NCBI GenBank assembly: GCA_039707655.1
Contig: CM077666.1
Span: 396,695,886 to 396,759,885, forward strand
Direction: 5' to 3'
From: Elymus sibiricus
Lineage: Eukaryota > Streptophyta > Magnoliopsida > Poales > Poaceae
Length of the DNA stretch: 64,000 nt
A program made the translations under genes and the position numbers. Below the pieces are notes generated by a model that saw only the letters and a program-made list of their open reading frames with translations, made no database searches and was not told where the DNA came from. This document shows positions 1-12,246 of this stretch, piece by piece (positions within the stretch are counted from its first letter, which is position 1; every line of letters begins with the position of its first letter).

Positions 1-1650
1 AATTGTATTGACCGGAAACTAAATACATGTGTGAATAATGAACAAATACTGAGTCCCTAGTAAGCCTCTACTTGACTAGCTCGTTGATCAAAGATGGTTA
101 AGGTTTCCTGACCATGGACATGAGTTGTCATTTGATAACGGGATCACATCATTAGGAGAATGATGTGATGGACATGACCCAACCGTTAGCATGGCATATG
201 ATCATTCAGTTTATTGCTATTGCTTTCACTATGTCAAATACAGGTTCCTCTGACCATGAGATCATGCAACTCCCGGATACCGTAGGAATACTTAGGGTGC
301 ATCAAACGTCACAACGTAACTGGGTGATTATAAAGGTGCACTACAGGTATCTCCGAAAGTGTTTGTTGAGTTGGCATGGATCGAGATTGGGATTTGTCAC
401 TCCGACTATCGGAGAGGTATCTCTGGGCCCTCTCGGTAATACAGCATCACAGAAGCCTTGCAAGCACAGTGACTAAAGAGTTAGTTGCAAGATGATGTAT
501 TACGGAACGAGTAAAGAGACTTGCCGGTAACGAGATTGAACTAGGTATCGGGATACCGACGATCGAATCTCGGGCAAGTAACATGCCGCCGGACAAAGGG
601 AACAACGTATGTTGACATATGAGGTTCACCGATAAAGATCTTCGTGGAATATGTAGGAACCAATATGAGCATCCAGGTTCCGCTGTTGGTTATTGACCAG
701 AGAGTCGTCTCGGTCATGTCTACATCATTCCCGAACCCGTAGGGTCCGCACACTTAAGGTTCGATGACGATATAGTATTATATGAGTTATGTGATTGGTG
801 ACCGAAGTTTGTTCGGAGTCCCGGATGAGATCATGGACATGACGAGGAGTCTCGAAATGGTCGAGAGGTAAAGATTCATATATTGGAAGGCTATATTCGG
901 ACGTCGGAAAGGTTCCGAGTGATTCGGGTATTTTTCGGAGTACCGGGGAGTTACGGGAATTCACCAGGGGAAGTTATGGGCCTTATTGGGCCATACGGGA
1001 GAGAAGGGCTGGCAGCAAGGGGCTGCTGCGCCCCCCTCCTAAGGGGGTCCGAATTGGACTAGGGGAGTGGGGGCGCACCCCCCTTTCCTTCTCCCTCTCT
1101 CTCCCTTCCTTCCCCCCTCCAAGGTGGAATCCTACTAGGACTTGGAGTCCTAGTAGGACTCTCCCCTCTCCCTTGGCGCGCCCCTAGGGGGCAGCCAGCC
1201 CTCCTCCTTTATATACGGAGGAAGGGGGTGCCTCTAGCACACAAGTTGATTATCCCAAGCCGTGTGCGGCGCCCCCCTCCACCGTTTAGAGCCTCAGTCA
1301 TATTTTCAGAGAGCTTAGGCGAAGCCCTGCCGGAATCACTTCACCGTCACCGTCGCCACGCCGTCGTGCTGACGGAACTCATCTACTACCTCGACGTCTT
1401 GCTGGATCAAGAAGGCGAGGAACGTCACCAAGCTGCACGTGTGTAGAACTCGGAGGTGCCGTACGTTCGGTACTCGATCGGTGGAGCTCGAAGGATTGTT
1501 CGACTACATCAACCGCGTTGTGAGACGCTTCCGCTAACGGTCTACGAGGGTACGTAGACACACTCTCCTCTCTCGTAGCGATGCATCTCCATGGATAGAT
1601 CTTACGTGAGCGTAGGAAATTTTTTGAATTTCATGCTCCGTTCCCCAACA
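1..1650 (+). mobile_element. Partial LTR of a BARE/Angela/WIS-type Ty1/copia element
   Basis: The stretch reads as the LTR of the very abundant Triticeae copia group Angela/BARE-1/WIS, recognised from memory of its text. The right end is the typical LTR end, ...CCCCAACA at 1650. What follows is not a tRNA primer site, so this is the 3' LTR of an element lying to the left, or a solo LTR, in plus orientation. The LTR start is outside the window. No protein-coding frame of note lies inside. It is inserted in the internal region of large-LTR element A; the 5-bp duplication would be CGAAA at 1651-1655 but cannot be checked here. Confidence 0.85.
1208..1215 (+). promoter_or_regulatory. TATA box of the copia LTR
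   Basis: TTTATATAC lies in a GC-rich context in the right third of the LTR, where the U3/R border of BARE-type LTRs is expected. Position and orientation agree with the LTR end at 1650. Confidence 0.55.
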
Positions 1651-1655
1651 CGAAA

Positions 1656-3735
1656 AGCAGCTCAGAACACGGGCCAGTTGTTGAAAAGAGAAATAAAAAG
1701 GCAGCATCCACCCTGAACAGCCAAAAGCAGCGCAGAACACAGGCATGGTGCCGTTACCAAAGAAAAGTAAGCAAGGGTTCATCATGATCATATACCAGGT
1801 TCACCGTTACTTGTATAAAGCTCACTGTTGTGGTCAATCATACATGACAGTGACAGGGGTTAATGATATTACTTTGTCGGGTGGGAGGAAGCTGGCCTTG
1901 GTATCCACTGTCAATATTTACTATCTTGTTGTCTTGCTTCATATCTTGTCAGTCCTTGCATCACACTAAGATGTATACTAGCTTTCTTCCTCTTACATAA
2001 TTCATGTGGTTGTCGGCTTCTCACCATGCTGGCATCATCGTACGAGTGACTTGCATTACATTGGCAGCAAGCTCACAATGAACACGAGAATTTATGTAGC
2101 TGGACATTTGATTCCCGGGGCAGACACTTGGGTCCTGAGTAGCTCGTGCTTCTGACCAAACTGTTGAGGTTTTGATTCTTGAGATGCACTGCCATATGCT
2201 GCCAACTCACTGTGTAATATCTTGTATCAATGACGATGACGGTTGGTAGTGCCGTACTGACGAAGACTGGATAGCTTGTGTTGGAAGCCATCGAGAGTAG
2301 CGTGCTGAGGAAGGCTGGATAGCTTACACTCGAAGCTTTTGCTGGGATAGCGTACTGAAGAAGACTGGGTACCGTACCTCAGAAGCTTCTCCTCCTGGTT
2401 GCTTGGTGAGGAAGATTCGGTGCCTCATGCCGGAAGCTTTTTGCGGTGGCTTACTGAAGAAGTCAGAGTATCTCATGCTGGAAGCTATCCACATATTGTA
2501 CTGAGGAAGATTGAGGAGCCTTGCATTGTAAGCTTCTTTGGTATCTTACAGGGGAAGACTGGGTTGCTTACTCCGGAAACTTCTCTCTGTGATATGCAGA
2601 CTAAATGCCATATATATATGTACACTTGATATTCCTTTGACTGGAAGTGTACTGTTGTCTTGCACACAAATTGTCTTCCAGCTGGTTCATTGCGATTGTG
2701 ATGGCTGCACACTGAGTCAGTCTTGATGCTGATAGTTCTTCCATAATATCATTTGTATTCAAACCGAATATTCTCAATATAATGCAGTCGGCTGAGAGTT
2801 TCATAATGTTTAGCTGAGCTTCAAAATATTTAAAATCCTTACTGATTCTTCGAGTCCGGTGTCGGTTGATGAGCAACTTTCGTAAGGGGAAATAAGGTAA
2901 CACCGAGGGCCCAAAGAAAGAAACCAAAAGAAACAACTAAAACAAAAGCTCACACAGCATTAAGATTACATACAATCAACATCACATTTCACAGCTATTC
3001 ACCTCACTATGCATGCCTACTTAAGCACACAATTCTCGAGGGAACTCCGGTACTACGAGCTAATATGCTGTGGCGGTGTGCACGAAAGTGAATCGACGTG
3101 TGGAGAGGTTGGTGTAAACAGAGCTACACCAAACGCTGGCTCAGCACCGGTTACATTTGGACGGGCTTAGCGGTGAGGACAGACTCAGTGATCATGTAGC
3201 GAGACACGGATGTCACGGCCACATCATCATCAAGCGTACGAACGGAAACCGTACTCGTCCAGGGAATGGGTGATAGAGTAGGATAGCAGTGGAAAGCAGG
3301 GTCTTGCTGACATTGCCCTTTCCTGATAACAAAGACCAGTAAGGGTTGCCAAAACGGCGAGTTGGATGGCAAGATCCGGGGTAGAAACATGTCTACCACC
3401 GAAATAATAGGTGTGGCTGAAGATAACATAATGGTGTGATACCTGTGCATCAATCTGGCAAGTGATCGACACCACTTGGTACCTCGGCATCACTCCGCTG
3501 GGACAGAGATGACACCAAACACCAACGAGCAAGAATGCTAAACAGGAGGGTGCAGGTAGTGGATCAAAACCGATACCACCTACACTCACAAGATCAACCG
3601 TTAGTGACAAGATAATAAGTCTATATGCATGCTATGCAGCAAACAAATGCAACAACCAAGTGCAGCAAGCAAGCTAGACTCTGAGCTACCGGTTTCTAAT
3701 GCTCGCGCTGACTAGGGCGTCCTACAACCAGACCT
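1656..3735 (-). other. Internal region of element A, no recognised gene
   Basis: About 2.1 kb between the copia LTR and the primer site. Open frames are short and show no gag, protease, RT or integrase motif. It contains a degenerate tandem array at 2252-2596. Two related short words lie near 1653 and 1722 (AAAGCAGC[TG]CAGAACAC). I see no other feature in it. Confidence 0.5.
2252..2596. repeat. Degenerate 47-51 bp tandem repeat, seven units
   Basis: Seven units can be phased on a core like GTACTGAGGAAGACTGG...GGAAGCTT. The phase points fall at about 2252, 2301, 2351, 2402, 2450, 2497 and 2545, giving spacings of 47-51 bp. Units are diverged but keep the order 'TACTGA(G)GAAGA', then 'CTCATGC/CTTACTC', then 'GGAAGCTT'. 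The period is not a strict multiple of three and no long frame spans it. Confidence 0.75.
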
Positions 3736-3748
3736 GGCTCTGATACCA
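3736..3748 (-). other. Primer binding site of element A (initiator tRNA-Met type)
   Basis: On the minus strand the bases read TGGTATCAGAGCC, the standard plant primer site complementary to the 3' end of initiator tRNA-Met. It lies five bases inside the LTR end at 3754. It fixes the element orientation as minus and identifies 3754-7834 as the 5' LTR. Confidence 0.85.
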
Positions 3749-4221
3749 AGCCTTGTGGCACCCCGGCTCAGAGAGACCGGAACACCCCGTATTCCAGCCC
3801 AGAGATCAAGTCTTCTGGAATACGGCACTGCTTGGCATAGAACAAATCAGCTCTTTATTACAAATACTTGGGGTACAAGGGTTCTGAAGGCACGAAGGTT
3901 ACAGGGGCACGGTGACACTTCGCCTACTCAGGTAGTTCTATGCTAGCAGCGGAACATCTCGTAGCGGAATCAATTCTAGCAGCGGAACATGGATGACGGT
4001 GATGAACTCCACTCCGCAGGGACTCTGGCTGGGACGTATCCTAGAGCGCAACCTCGGGATCCTCGACAAACAAGCAATCACGGCATCACCTGCAATCTGG
4101 CATGACACGCCAAGTGAGTACTTTGAATGTACTCGCAAGCTCATAGCAACCAAAGCAATAAAGACATACAACAGCATGGCATTTACAGGTTAATCATCAA
4201 AGATGAACATGATACTACTAG

Positions 4222-4270
4222 AACAACATGAGCATGATAACAACATGAGCATGGCAACAACATGAGCATG
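4222..4270. repeat. Short direct repeat around ACAACATGAGCATG
   Basis: The word ACAACATGAGCATG occurs three times at about 16-17 bp spacing, and GAGCATG recurs through the next 800 bases. This is a small minisatellite-like cluster inside the LTR of element A. Confidence 0.6.
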
Positions 4271-6153
4271 TCATGTACATATAATTCATGATATGAACAG
4301 GATGGTACTAGCACTAGCATGCAAGGGGGTCGACGTTTAAGGTCTCATGGACCAACTTACTCTGCTCGGAGGTTATCTCGTAACCACCCACTTACCATCG
4401 TGATCATCACATGACCACACGGAGCTTGATCTCTGCCTGTGATCATCGCATGACCACATAAAGATCAACCAACTTCTTTTCTCATCGGACCAGGGTTGTT
4501 AATTATTCAGGTTATTATTTCTGTTGACCCATAGTGTGACCTACTACGAACTGTGTCCATGACCGAGGCCAGGGTAGCGCGCACACATAACCTTCCCTAG
4601 TTGGAGGTACCGGCGAGAGGCATGACAATAGAGCGCATTAGGGCCTCCCATAAGGCAAGTGTGGCTGCACTGGTTAGCTCGATTCGGTGGCACCATGACT
4701 CAGCCAACAGATTTGTTCAAGTTCGATTAATGTCAGGTTCAACTTGAATGGTGATGAGCTGAGTCACAGTAATATAGCATGATGAAATAACAATGCAGAT
4801 GAGCATGATATCAGTGCAACCATGGATGGGAAACATAACCATTTAACAACATAGTATCAACAATGATAAATCATGAAGTCTACGGAATACAAATGAGCAT
4901 GGCATAATGACGATCACGAATATAACAAGTATTTTCATAACAACCCTAACTATTGAAATGAGCATAGCATTATTACTAGCATCAGAAAATAAATCTGAGA
5001 ACTAACTTGATAATAATAATACTAGCAAATAATCATTTAACTTACTAGATGCAAATGAACAAGGCATAAGAACGAGCATGGATTCACCATCATTTCTCAT
5101 TCACAAAATAATTAAATGAGCAAACAAATATTTAAATATTCAACTAGAAACCATGGCTACTACAAGGCCATCATGCAAGTGGCTGTTGTGGCTTGCCTGG
5201 GGATGAAGGAACCATCAGGGAGAGGTGCGATGAACTCGCGGAAAGAATCGCCAGAAAAATTTCCCTCCCGGCGGAGCTGTTTAGGGGCAAGGGCAAAATG
5301 GTCATTTTCACAGTGTGACAACCTCATGAAAATGGTACCATCGGAACGGGCTCGACGAACTAAGATCGTGGGCTTTGGAATCACCTGATTCGGAGTTACG
5401 GTTGCCGAGTTACGGCCGTTCGTTCGTTAGGCTGAAATTTAAATAAAAATATTCATTTCTGCGCTTAACGGGCGAACGTCCGCTATTTAAGAGTTTCGGC
5501 GGCGGCTGGAGATAGAAAGCATATTTTTGGGATTGCGCTTTCACACAGAGAAAACATACTCCAGCTCAAAGAAACACCAGAGTACGCCTTCGGAGTGGGA
5601 AGACGTATTCCGCGGAATACGCCTCCAGTTAAGTGGCGGGCCCGGCCGGATGAGTCAATGACGCGCGGGTCCCACCATGCCCTCTCTCTCCTCCTAGCTC
5701 TTTTCTCCTTCCTCGCGATGGGAAGAAACAGAGGGCGCCGGCCGGCAGCCCTGACGCCGATTTTTGGTGACTCCGGCCACTGCTCGGGCCGTGCCGCCTA
5801 CCGGTGAGCTCAGGGGAGGGAGCCGCTTCGTCTGAGCCACCTTGCGCTCACCGGAGAGCACGGAGGGGAGCAGGACGTCGGCCGTGGCGGAGGACAGCTT
5901 CGGCCGGAATCGGGCACGGCGCTCCAGCCACTGAGAAGAGCCGGTGAGCTACGGGAAAGGGTGGACGGGGAGTGCTCTGGTGGTGGTAGGAAGGAGCGGG
6001 GAGGCCGGCATTGCCCGGATTTAAGCCGGAGAGGGCGGCGCCCATGGCGGCCAATTGAGGCGAGGAGGGAGGCTCGAGCTCGAATGAGTGGATGGGGGAG
6101 TTGCTAGGAGAGAGGTAGAGTTGCTGGTGAGCTCGGAGGGCTTGGGGAGTGGC

Positions 6154-6161
6154 TATAAATA
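6154..6161 (-). promoter_or_regulatory. Candidate LTR promoter TATA box, element A
   Basis: GGCTATTTATAGCC is palindromic, so it gives a TATA-like box on both strands. On the minus strand, the element's own direction, it is followed by CT-rich leader-like DNA and the GC-rich block. This is what an LTR promoter and start region would look like. It is inferred from sequence pattern only. Confidence 0.4.
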
Positions 6162-7834
6162 GCCGGGGAAGAGGGGCGCAGGCCGGATGCCGCCTTCACC
6201 GAATGGACGAGCTCCGGCGAGAAGCCAGGCACGCGTGCGAGCTCGGATGGCGACGGGAGAGAGGTTGAGAGGTGGGACAGCAACGCGGGGAGGCAGAGGA
6301 GCAGAGCACGCGCGAGCAGCCCCACGCGGTTCACTGTTCCCGCGTGCTCTCGGGTTTGGCTCGGTCCGGCGAGCTTCTAGCGGGGGAGGGCCGTCTGGGG
6401 AGGCAAGGGAGCAGGGGAGGGCGCTGGTCGGCACCAGGGACACGAGGAAACGGGCGGGGAGAGGCGGCCCGAGGCTAGCCGACGAGCGGAGCGCGCCAAA
6501 CGCATGCCAACGGCGTGGTCACCGCGTCGCATGGCAAGGAGAGGGCACGATGGCCTGCCAAAAGATGTCTAGCGCATTGTCCCTCCTACCTACAGTCCCA
6601 TAGATGTGATGGCTCAGCCAAAGGCACTTTGTGCTGATGGGAGAGGGCGATGGAAGTTTGCTGTATCAATGTTAGGCACGAAATAGTGATCAACTGAGAT
6701 GAGATAAGAGCTAACCATGATGTCTTTGGGGTTTAGGGTAGGAAGGACTATGATACTATGAATTTTGAGGTCATTAGGACAAATATTTAGCATAGTTGCT
6801 TTGCAACTGCAAAATCTGGTTCAGAAATAAGATCAGGAAGTAGCACTCACATGGATGCTTGGATTGGGCTGACAATTGGTGGAGTGTGGTCATTTGGGCA
6901 TATGAAGGTACCATAAAAATTTCATCCCATTTGGACAAGTAAAAATGGTACTTCCTTCACAATGATCCACACTGGACAGAAACTTGGGGGAATTTTCTAG
7001 GGAAAATGGCTTGGCAAAATAATGTGAGTTTTGGAATGCTCAAATTATTTAGGGATATTTAGGTCCTGGATTAATTTCAGAATTTTTGAAGCAATATAAA
7101 ATATAGTTGCTTCACAAACTGAAATTGTGACCAGAAAGCAAGATTGGATGTTGTGCTCACATAGATTATTGTATGGAGATGAAATTTGGTGGAGAGTCAT
7201 TATTTGATCATATAAATGATCTCCAAAAATTTCAACTCATTTGGATAAGCCTAGCTAGTACTTCCTTCACAAAGCTTCTCTCTGGCCAGAAACTTTGGGA
7301 ATTTGCTGAGGAAGATTTACTAGGCAAATGAAGCTGAATTTTGGCATGTGGCAATTATTTGGATAGGAAAGAGTGCCCAAAAAATTTTGAGGGCAATCAA
7401 GAAAATATAAATAGCACTTCCTTCACAAAGTGCCATTCTGGATAGAATGGAAAATGAATATTTCTGAATTGTTTTTGAACTAGGCAAGGATGGATTTTGG
7501 CAGATTTGTAGAATATATGATCCAAAGGATTTATGAGAATTTTTTGGGAATTTTGTGGAGGACAGAAATATAGGTTGCTTCACAACCTAGGGCAAACAGG
7601 GTTATTCCTTAAATAGAAAAAGGAATATTCCCAATAAATAAATATTGGGGTTGGGCTAAGATGGAAATGACATGGACTTGGGATAGATTTGAGAATGACA
7701 AGCCACTAGGAAGTGGCAAGAGAGAAGATTTTCCCAGGTTTCAAGACCACATAGCCACGGAAAAAGAAACTCCAAATACAAATTCGAAGAAATCCAAAAG
7801 AAAAAAAGAAAGGGCCAAAAATCAGGGTGTTACA

Positions 7835-10800
7835 GTCATCCTCTGCTTCTTGGCTTGACTCGCCGGTCGACCACTGAATTGAGCGCAACGCCTCAAATAG
7901 GGCATCGGCTGTTATCAGAGAAGAAGGGTTGACTTCAAGAGCGAAAATTGACTTACGCATGCGAGTCAGAGCCACCGGCTCATGATTAGGCGGCTCTATC
8001 CGCTCGTTCTCCTTTGAATAAGGCGCCTGGTACTTCGTCAGATCAGCCTCTTCTGCGATCGCGGTGGCGGCAACCCGGGTTTCTTTGATGCAGCGTTGGA
8101 AGACTTTCTTGGTAAATGGCGAGTCGTCCACGTTGAACTTTGGGTACCCGCCCACGATCTGAGCCGGATCGAGTTCTGGCACATATGCCTTGGCCCGGAC
8201 AAGAGCTGTTAAAGCCCCAGTGCGGCAAGCCACCTTCTTCCAGTCGTCAAACCACCTGGGCACGATAGACAACTCTTTCAACGTGTCGGCAATCAACTGC
8301 GGCGGTGCCTTGGTGTTCTTTGCGGCCATTATGCAATGACAGCCGCCTATGTACAGTTGTTCCACAAAGGTATATACTGCCTTCAATTTTACCAGTGGTC
8401 GTTGCACTAGAGTTTGATTTTTTGGACATATAAAAGGAAGTATACTCCATCAGTCAAGCCGGCTTAGCATATTTAAGTCGGGACTATTGGCGCATGTTCT
8501 GTTTTACTTACCGAAGATGGCCCGGCACATGGCGGTGATTTGGCCTTTTAGAGTCGCCAGTTCTTGAGTCACCAGCTCAAGTTTGGCTTCGGCTTCTTTA
8601 GCTAGCACGGCTTGGGCGGCTCTTGCGGCTTCGGTCTCTTGCAAGGTGGTCCTCACAATGACCAAGGACTTATTGGATTCAGCAGCGGCTTCTTCAGCTT
8701 CCTTGCGCAATCTTTTCTCCCTCCTTGCTTCCTTTCTGAAGGAGGAAGCCTGGGCCTTCGCTTGATCTAGCATTTCCTGCAGTGCAGTCTGTTATACATC
8801 ATATATGCATGGCCCGAGCCACCCTAAAGGACAACCTGGCACATGGGGGCTACATGTTTTTGAAGCGTAACACAAATACCAAGGCAAGTTCCATGCAGCT
8901 GCAGGCACTCTACATGGCACTTGGGGGCTAATGCATAAATTGATCTATCTTTAAATGACGAGCCGGCCTTTGGGGTCACCGGTTGAAGTTCTACTTACGA
9001 GTTCAAATTGGAAGTCCCGGGTCATCATTCCATAATGACCCGGCCCTTGGGGGCTACATATATATATGGTTCATAAGGTGCAAATTACCTCATATTTCCT
9101 CTTCAGCAAGGTTATCATAGCTATCTCTGTGTCCCGGCTTTCAGATAGTCGGGTCAACACAGCCTGGTGTAAAGCGCTGGCGTCCTGGTCTTCAAAGGTA
9201 GAAAACTCAAGAGCCGTTTTCCCCTTGTCCGTCGGGGCTGGCTCAGGCTTGGCCGGAACCTTGGTAAGAGCGGTGGAGGATTCTGGTGCAGCAGTTTGCC
9301 GCTCGCTCATCACCACTACTTCTTCTTGAACCGGCACGTCGGGCTGCTGTGCGGGTTGGTATTCAATTACATTTTCCCTCTCCTGAGCAATATGAGAGGT
9401 TACGCGAGCCGGGCTTGTTGTGTCCTGGGGCGGTGGGCTGTTCTGGAATGCCGGCTCATCCTGGGTGACCAAGGTGGCCTCTTCTCACGGGTCAGTTGGA
9501 ATGACCGGGTCAGATGACCCGGCGGCTGTTTTCTTCTTGATGGCCTTGGCACTGAAAAGAGCAAAGATTTAATTCAGTTAAGGGTTATAAGGTGAAGAGC
9601 TGTGCAATAAAGGAATAATCAGTATGCTTACCCCGGGTTGATGTTGAAAGCCGGTGCCTGAGTGGCGCTTGATTCATCCGAGGAGGGGGACGTCTGGTAT
9701 GCCGAGTCATTTAAATGTAAGGGTTCTTTGAAGCAACCAGCTAGAGGAAAGGAAGGAGTTGGACTGAGAAGCACCTCTGCCCGTGCTCTACGGGATGGCG
9801 GCTCATACGGAAGCCCGCCACTCAACTCGCCCTCGCTGCTTCGGGTCTTCCGTTTGGAGGTGCCGGCTTGCTGAGTTTTCTTTAAAATAAATTTGGGATC
9901 CAGATGAGCGTCTTGGTGTGAAAAGGGGACTTTACAGATGGCAACCCGGGGTTTCCTTCGGACTTTGCGGATTGCAGCCCGAGTTTTCTTTCGAATTGGT
10001 ATTGGGGAATCAGAATCTGAGGAGATCAAAGTTACCTCTGGCTCGGCGTGGTGACTAACTTCAGCTTCCTCCTGAGATGAGTAAGCATTAGCAATCTGAT
10101 TAAAAAGACGGCCAAGAGAATCAAGTTCTACCTCATTGTCTTCTTCATTATCTGACTCTTCTTCTTCATCCTCTCGAAGATCTGGGTCTTGGGCTTCAAC
10201 CCGCCACCAATCGTCGTTTTCCTGTATCATGGCGGGTAAATTGAGCTGGGTCTTGGACTTCAACGCAGTAAAGGCAAAGTAACATAAATGGTTTACCTTA
10301 GGAGCCGGGTTGTTGGCACTGAAGGGGGCCAGCCCCACAATCTTGATGTCATCCTTGGTCTCACCAAGAAGCTACTTGGCGGTTTTTAGGACTTCCTTCT
10401 CTTTAAGATTGACCAGGCTGAATCGGAGCGGGTCATCATGGTGGCCGGTGTAGGTGTGCATAAGCCGGGCTCTGGAGCTAAGCGGCTGGATTCGCCACTC
10501 GACCCAAGTCCGGGTCAGATCGGTGCTGGTGAGGCCATGCGCGATCAAGGCTCCTATCTTCGGGTAGAGAGGCTCGAAATTCTCCCTCTCCTCTTTGGAA
10601 GGAAGACCCGGGAAGGCTGCGGTGATAACAAGCCGGCCGGCCCGATAACCCAGCAATTTATTCTGGCCTTCGGGGAAGGTATCTTTACAATAAAACCATG
10701 TCCTGTGCCAGCCTTTGGGATGGCTGGCCGGCTTGGCATAAGGGAAAATAATATTCTTTCGGCGTTGGATAGAGATTCCGCCGAGTTCCATGCTTGGGCC

Positions 10801-11197
10801 ATCCTTGTGCTCTGTTTGGCGGTTCAAATAAAAGAGCTCCCGGAATAAGCTAAGAGATGGCTCGAGCTGCAGATAAACTTCGCAAAACACTTTGAATTGA
10901 CACAGATTGAAGACGGAGTTGGGGGCCAAGTCTTGAGGCCTGATGTCGAACAAATGCAATACATCCCTAAAAAACTTTGAGCCGGGTGGACGAAACCCTC
11001 TTGAGACATGATCGGCGAATATAACGACTTCATTTTCGCCGGGTTGAGGGCGGATTTCTTCTTCAGGAGCTCGCCATGAGATTATCTCCTTGGCTGGCAG
11101 CAACCCAGAGTCTGTTAGGGCTTGCAGGCTCAGTTCGGACATACTGGACTTAGCCTAGTTGACAATCTTGGGCTTGGGAGGCATGGTTTTAGCTGCT
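7835..11197 (-). pseudogene. Antisense spliced gene of element Z (Transposase_28-like), interrupted
   Basis: Coding pieces on the minus strand join through GT-AG introns with matching phases: 11197-9632, 9551-9089, 8788-8512 and 8346 to at least 7840. The start is taken as the ATG at 11184, whose MPPKPK opening matches the related gene in element Y. A leader exon ending at 11685 and an intron 11684-11198 probably precede it. The N-terminal block has the pattern GFRPPGSKFF...NSVF...FCEVY shared with elements X and Y. From memory it fits the Pfam family 'putative gypsy type transposon' (Transposase_28). The middle is acidic and serine-rich; exon 4 looks like a coiled coil. In-frame stops are TAG at 11157-11155, TAG at 10374-10372 and TGA at 9487-9485. 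The last exon is cut by element A at 7835. Function is unknown. Confidence 0.65.
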
Positions 11198-11882
11198 CTG
11201 AAAAGGAAAAAGTGTCACAAGCTGGCAATATGAGCTTTTTGATAAGGTACAAATGATATAAACAAGCCGGTGAGTAAGAAATTTTGGCCGAGTTAGAAAA
11301 GAAGATGTGGGCAAATTGCCGGGTCAAGATTATTAGCACAGATGAGTCAGAACTGCAGGTCACAAATTTTTACAAGTGTTGCAGCACAGCTTGGGCTACA
11401 AGTCTGTAAAACAGATTTATACAAAGTAAGAAGATTCTATGGATCTACAAAATGGATAAAAATGAAGAAATAAAAGGCTAAGTGTGTTCTTCATGTTAAA
11501 GGGGGGAACCGCAATGGGCTTTTATTGAAGCAGTGTAGTAGATCTGCTAAAGGGAGAAATGTAGCAGAGGACAGTGCGACTGAAAGTAAAAAAAAGGCCT
11601 AATGCTTTGAAGATCTATGGCGACAACACCGAAGAACACGGAAGATCATCGGAGGAAACGTGGCAATGGTGCTGAGGCACTTACAGATCTGGAGTTCGGA
11701 TCCTGAAGTCTTCGAGATGCAGGCGATGGCGGCCGCGCAACAATGGAGGATTCCGGCGACGTACAGGAGAGTGTGGCGAGATGCTGGCTCCGGTGGCGAC
11801 GAGCTCGAAGGCGGCGGCATTTCAGTTGTAAGAGGCGCGGGGAAGAAGAAGAGTAAAAAGTGAAGTAGGGGTGAGCTGGCCT

Positions 11883-11889
11883 CTTTATA
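11883..11889 (-). promoter_or_regulatory. TATA box of the antisense gene in Z
   Basis: TATAAAG on the minus strand is followed by a C/T-rich leader and a donor site at 11684, in front of the ATG at 11184. The box lies about 360 bp inside the 3' LTR, like the TATA boxes found in front of the antisense genes of X and Y. A 45-codon upstream ORF starting at 11820 ends right at the predicted splice junction. Confidence 0.5.
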
Positions 11890-11897
11890 GGCACAGT

Positions 11898-12246
11898 AAA
11901 AGTTACAACGGTAGGTGCGGAGCCCCAGGCGACGCAGTAATTTTTGGCTGCGGGCTCCTTGATTTGCGCGCCTAACATGACGATTCGAACCCACTCAAGG
12001 ATACAACGTGATGTCATCTCAGATTTTGCGGAAGTGGATTGTGACGTCACAAAGGAAAAGAAGTGCAAAGTGCTAAGTATAAAACCAAAAGAATGACCCG
12101 GCTATCTACTTGACCCGGAAAACTAAGCCAGTCAAATACATCGTTATAAAAGACCGGCTTAGGAAGCATATAGAGAATGCCTTACCGATGTTTGTTTTTC
12201 AGGATGAAGTTTAACATGAATGAATTCAAGTCAAACTGAGGGCTAA
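11898..12246. other. Spacer between antisense promoter and 3' LTR of Z, with polypurine tract
   Basis: No coding frame was accepted here. The last 15 bases, AAACTGAGGGCTAA directly before the LTR start TGTTGGGG at 12247, are a purine-rich tract in the place of the plus-strand primer (PPT) and support the plus orientation. Confidence 0.6.

Larger units (their letters stand above)
1651..7834 (-). mobile_element. Large-LTR gypsy-type element A (LARD/Sukkula-like), 5' part
   Basis: Read on the minus strand, this is a 4.08 kb LTR (7834 to 3754), a primer binding site (3748 to 3736) and at least 2.1 kb of internal DNA, then interrupted at 1650 by a copia LTR. The LTR starts TGTAACACCC and ends GTGCCACA. 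The very long LTR and the lack of recognisable gag or pol frames fit a large retrotransposon derivative such as Sukkula. The exact family is not certain. It is inserted in the antisense gene of element Z; the target duplication next to it would be GTCAT (7835-7839). The second LTR is outside the window. Confidence 0.7.
3754..7834 (-). repeat. 5' LTR of element A (4,081 bp)
   Basis: The boundaries are TG...CA: minus-strand start TGTAACACCC at 7834 and end CCACA at 3754, with the primer site just beyond. The LTR is compositionally split. There is an AT-rich stretch at about 4200-5500, a GC-rich, CpG-rich block at about 5580-6600 and AT-rich DNA at about 6600-7834. Short frames in the GC-rich block are typical random openings in GC-rich DNA, and none was accepted as a gene. 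Confidence 0.75.

Noticed and set aside
2252..2596. Regularly spaced repeats that could suggest a CRISPR array
   Set aside because: The units are directly adjacent, diverged over their full length and have no conserved-repeat/unique-spacer pattern. The genome is clearly plant nuclear DNA.
3736..3748. Part of a tRNA-Met gene
   Set aside because: Only the 13 bases complementary to the tRNA 3' end are present, next to an LTR end. It is a primer site, as at 31738-31750.
6104..6603. Overlapping frames on both strands in a GC-rich block
   Set aside because: They lie inside the LTR of element A, with Pro/Arg/Ala/Gly-rich composition typical of chance openings in GC-rich DNA.
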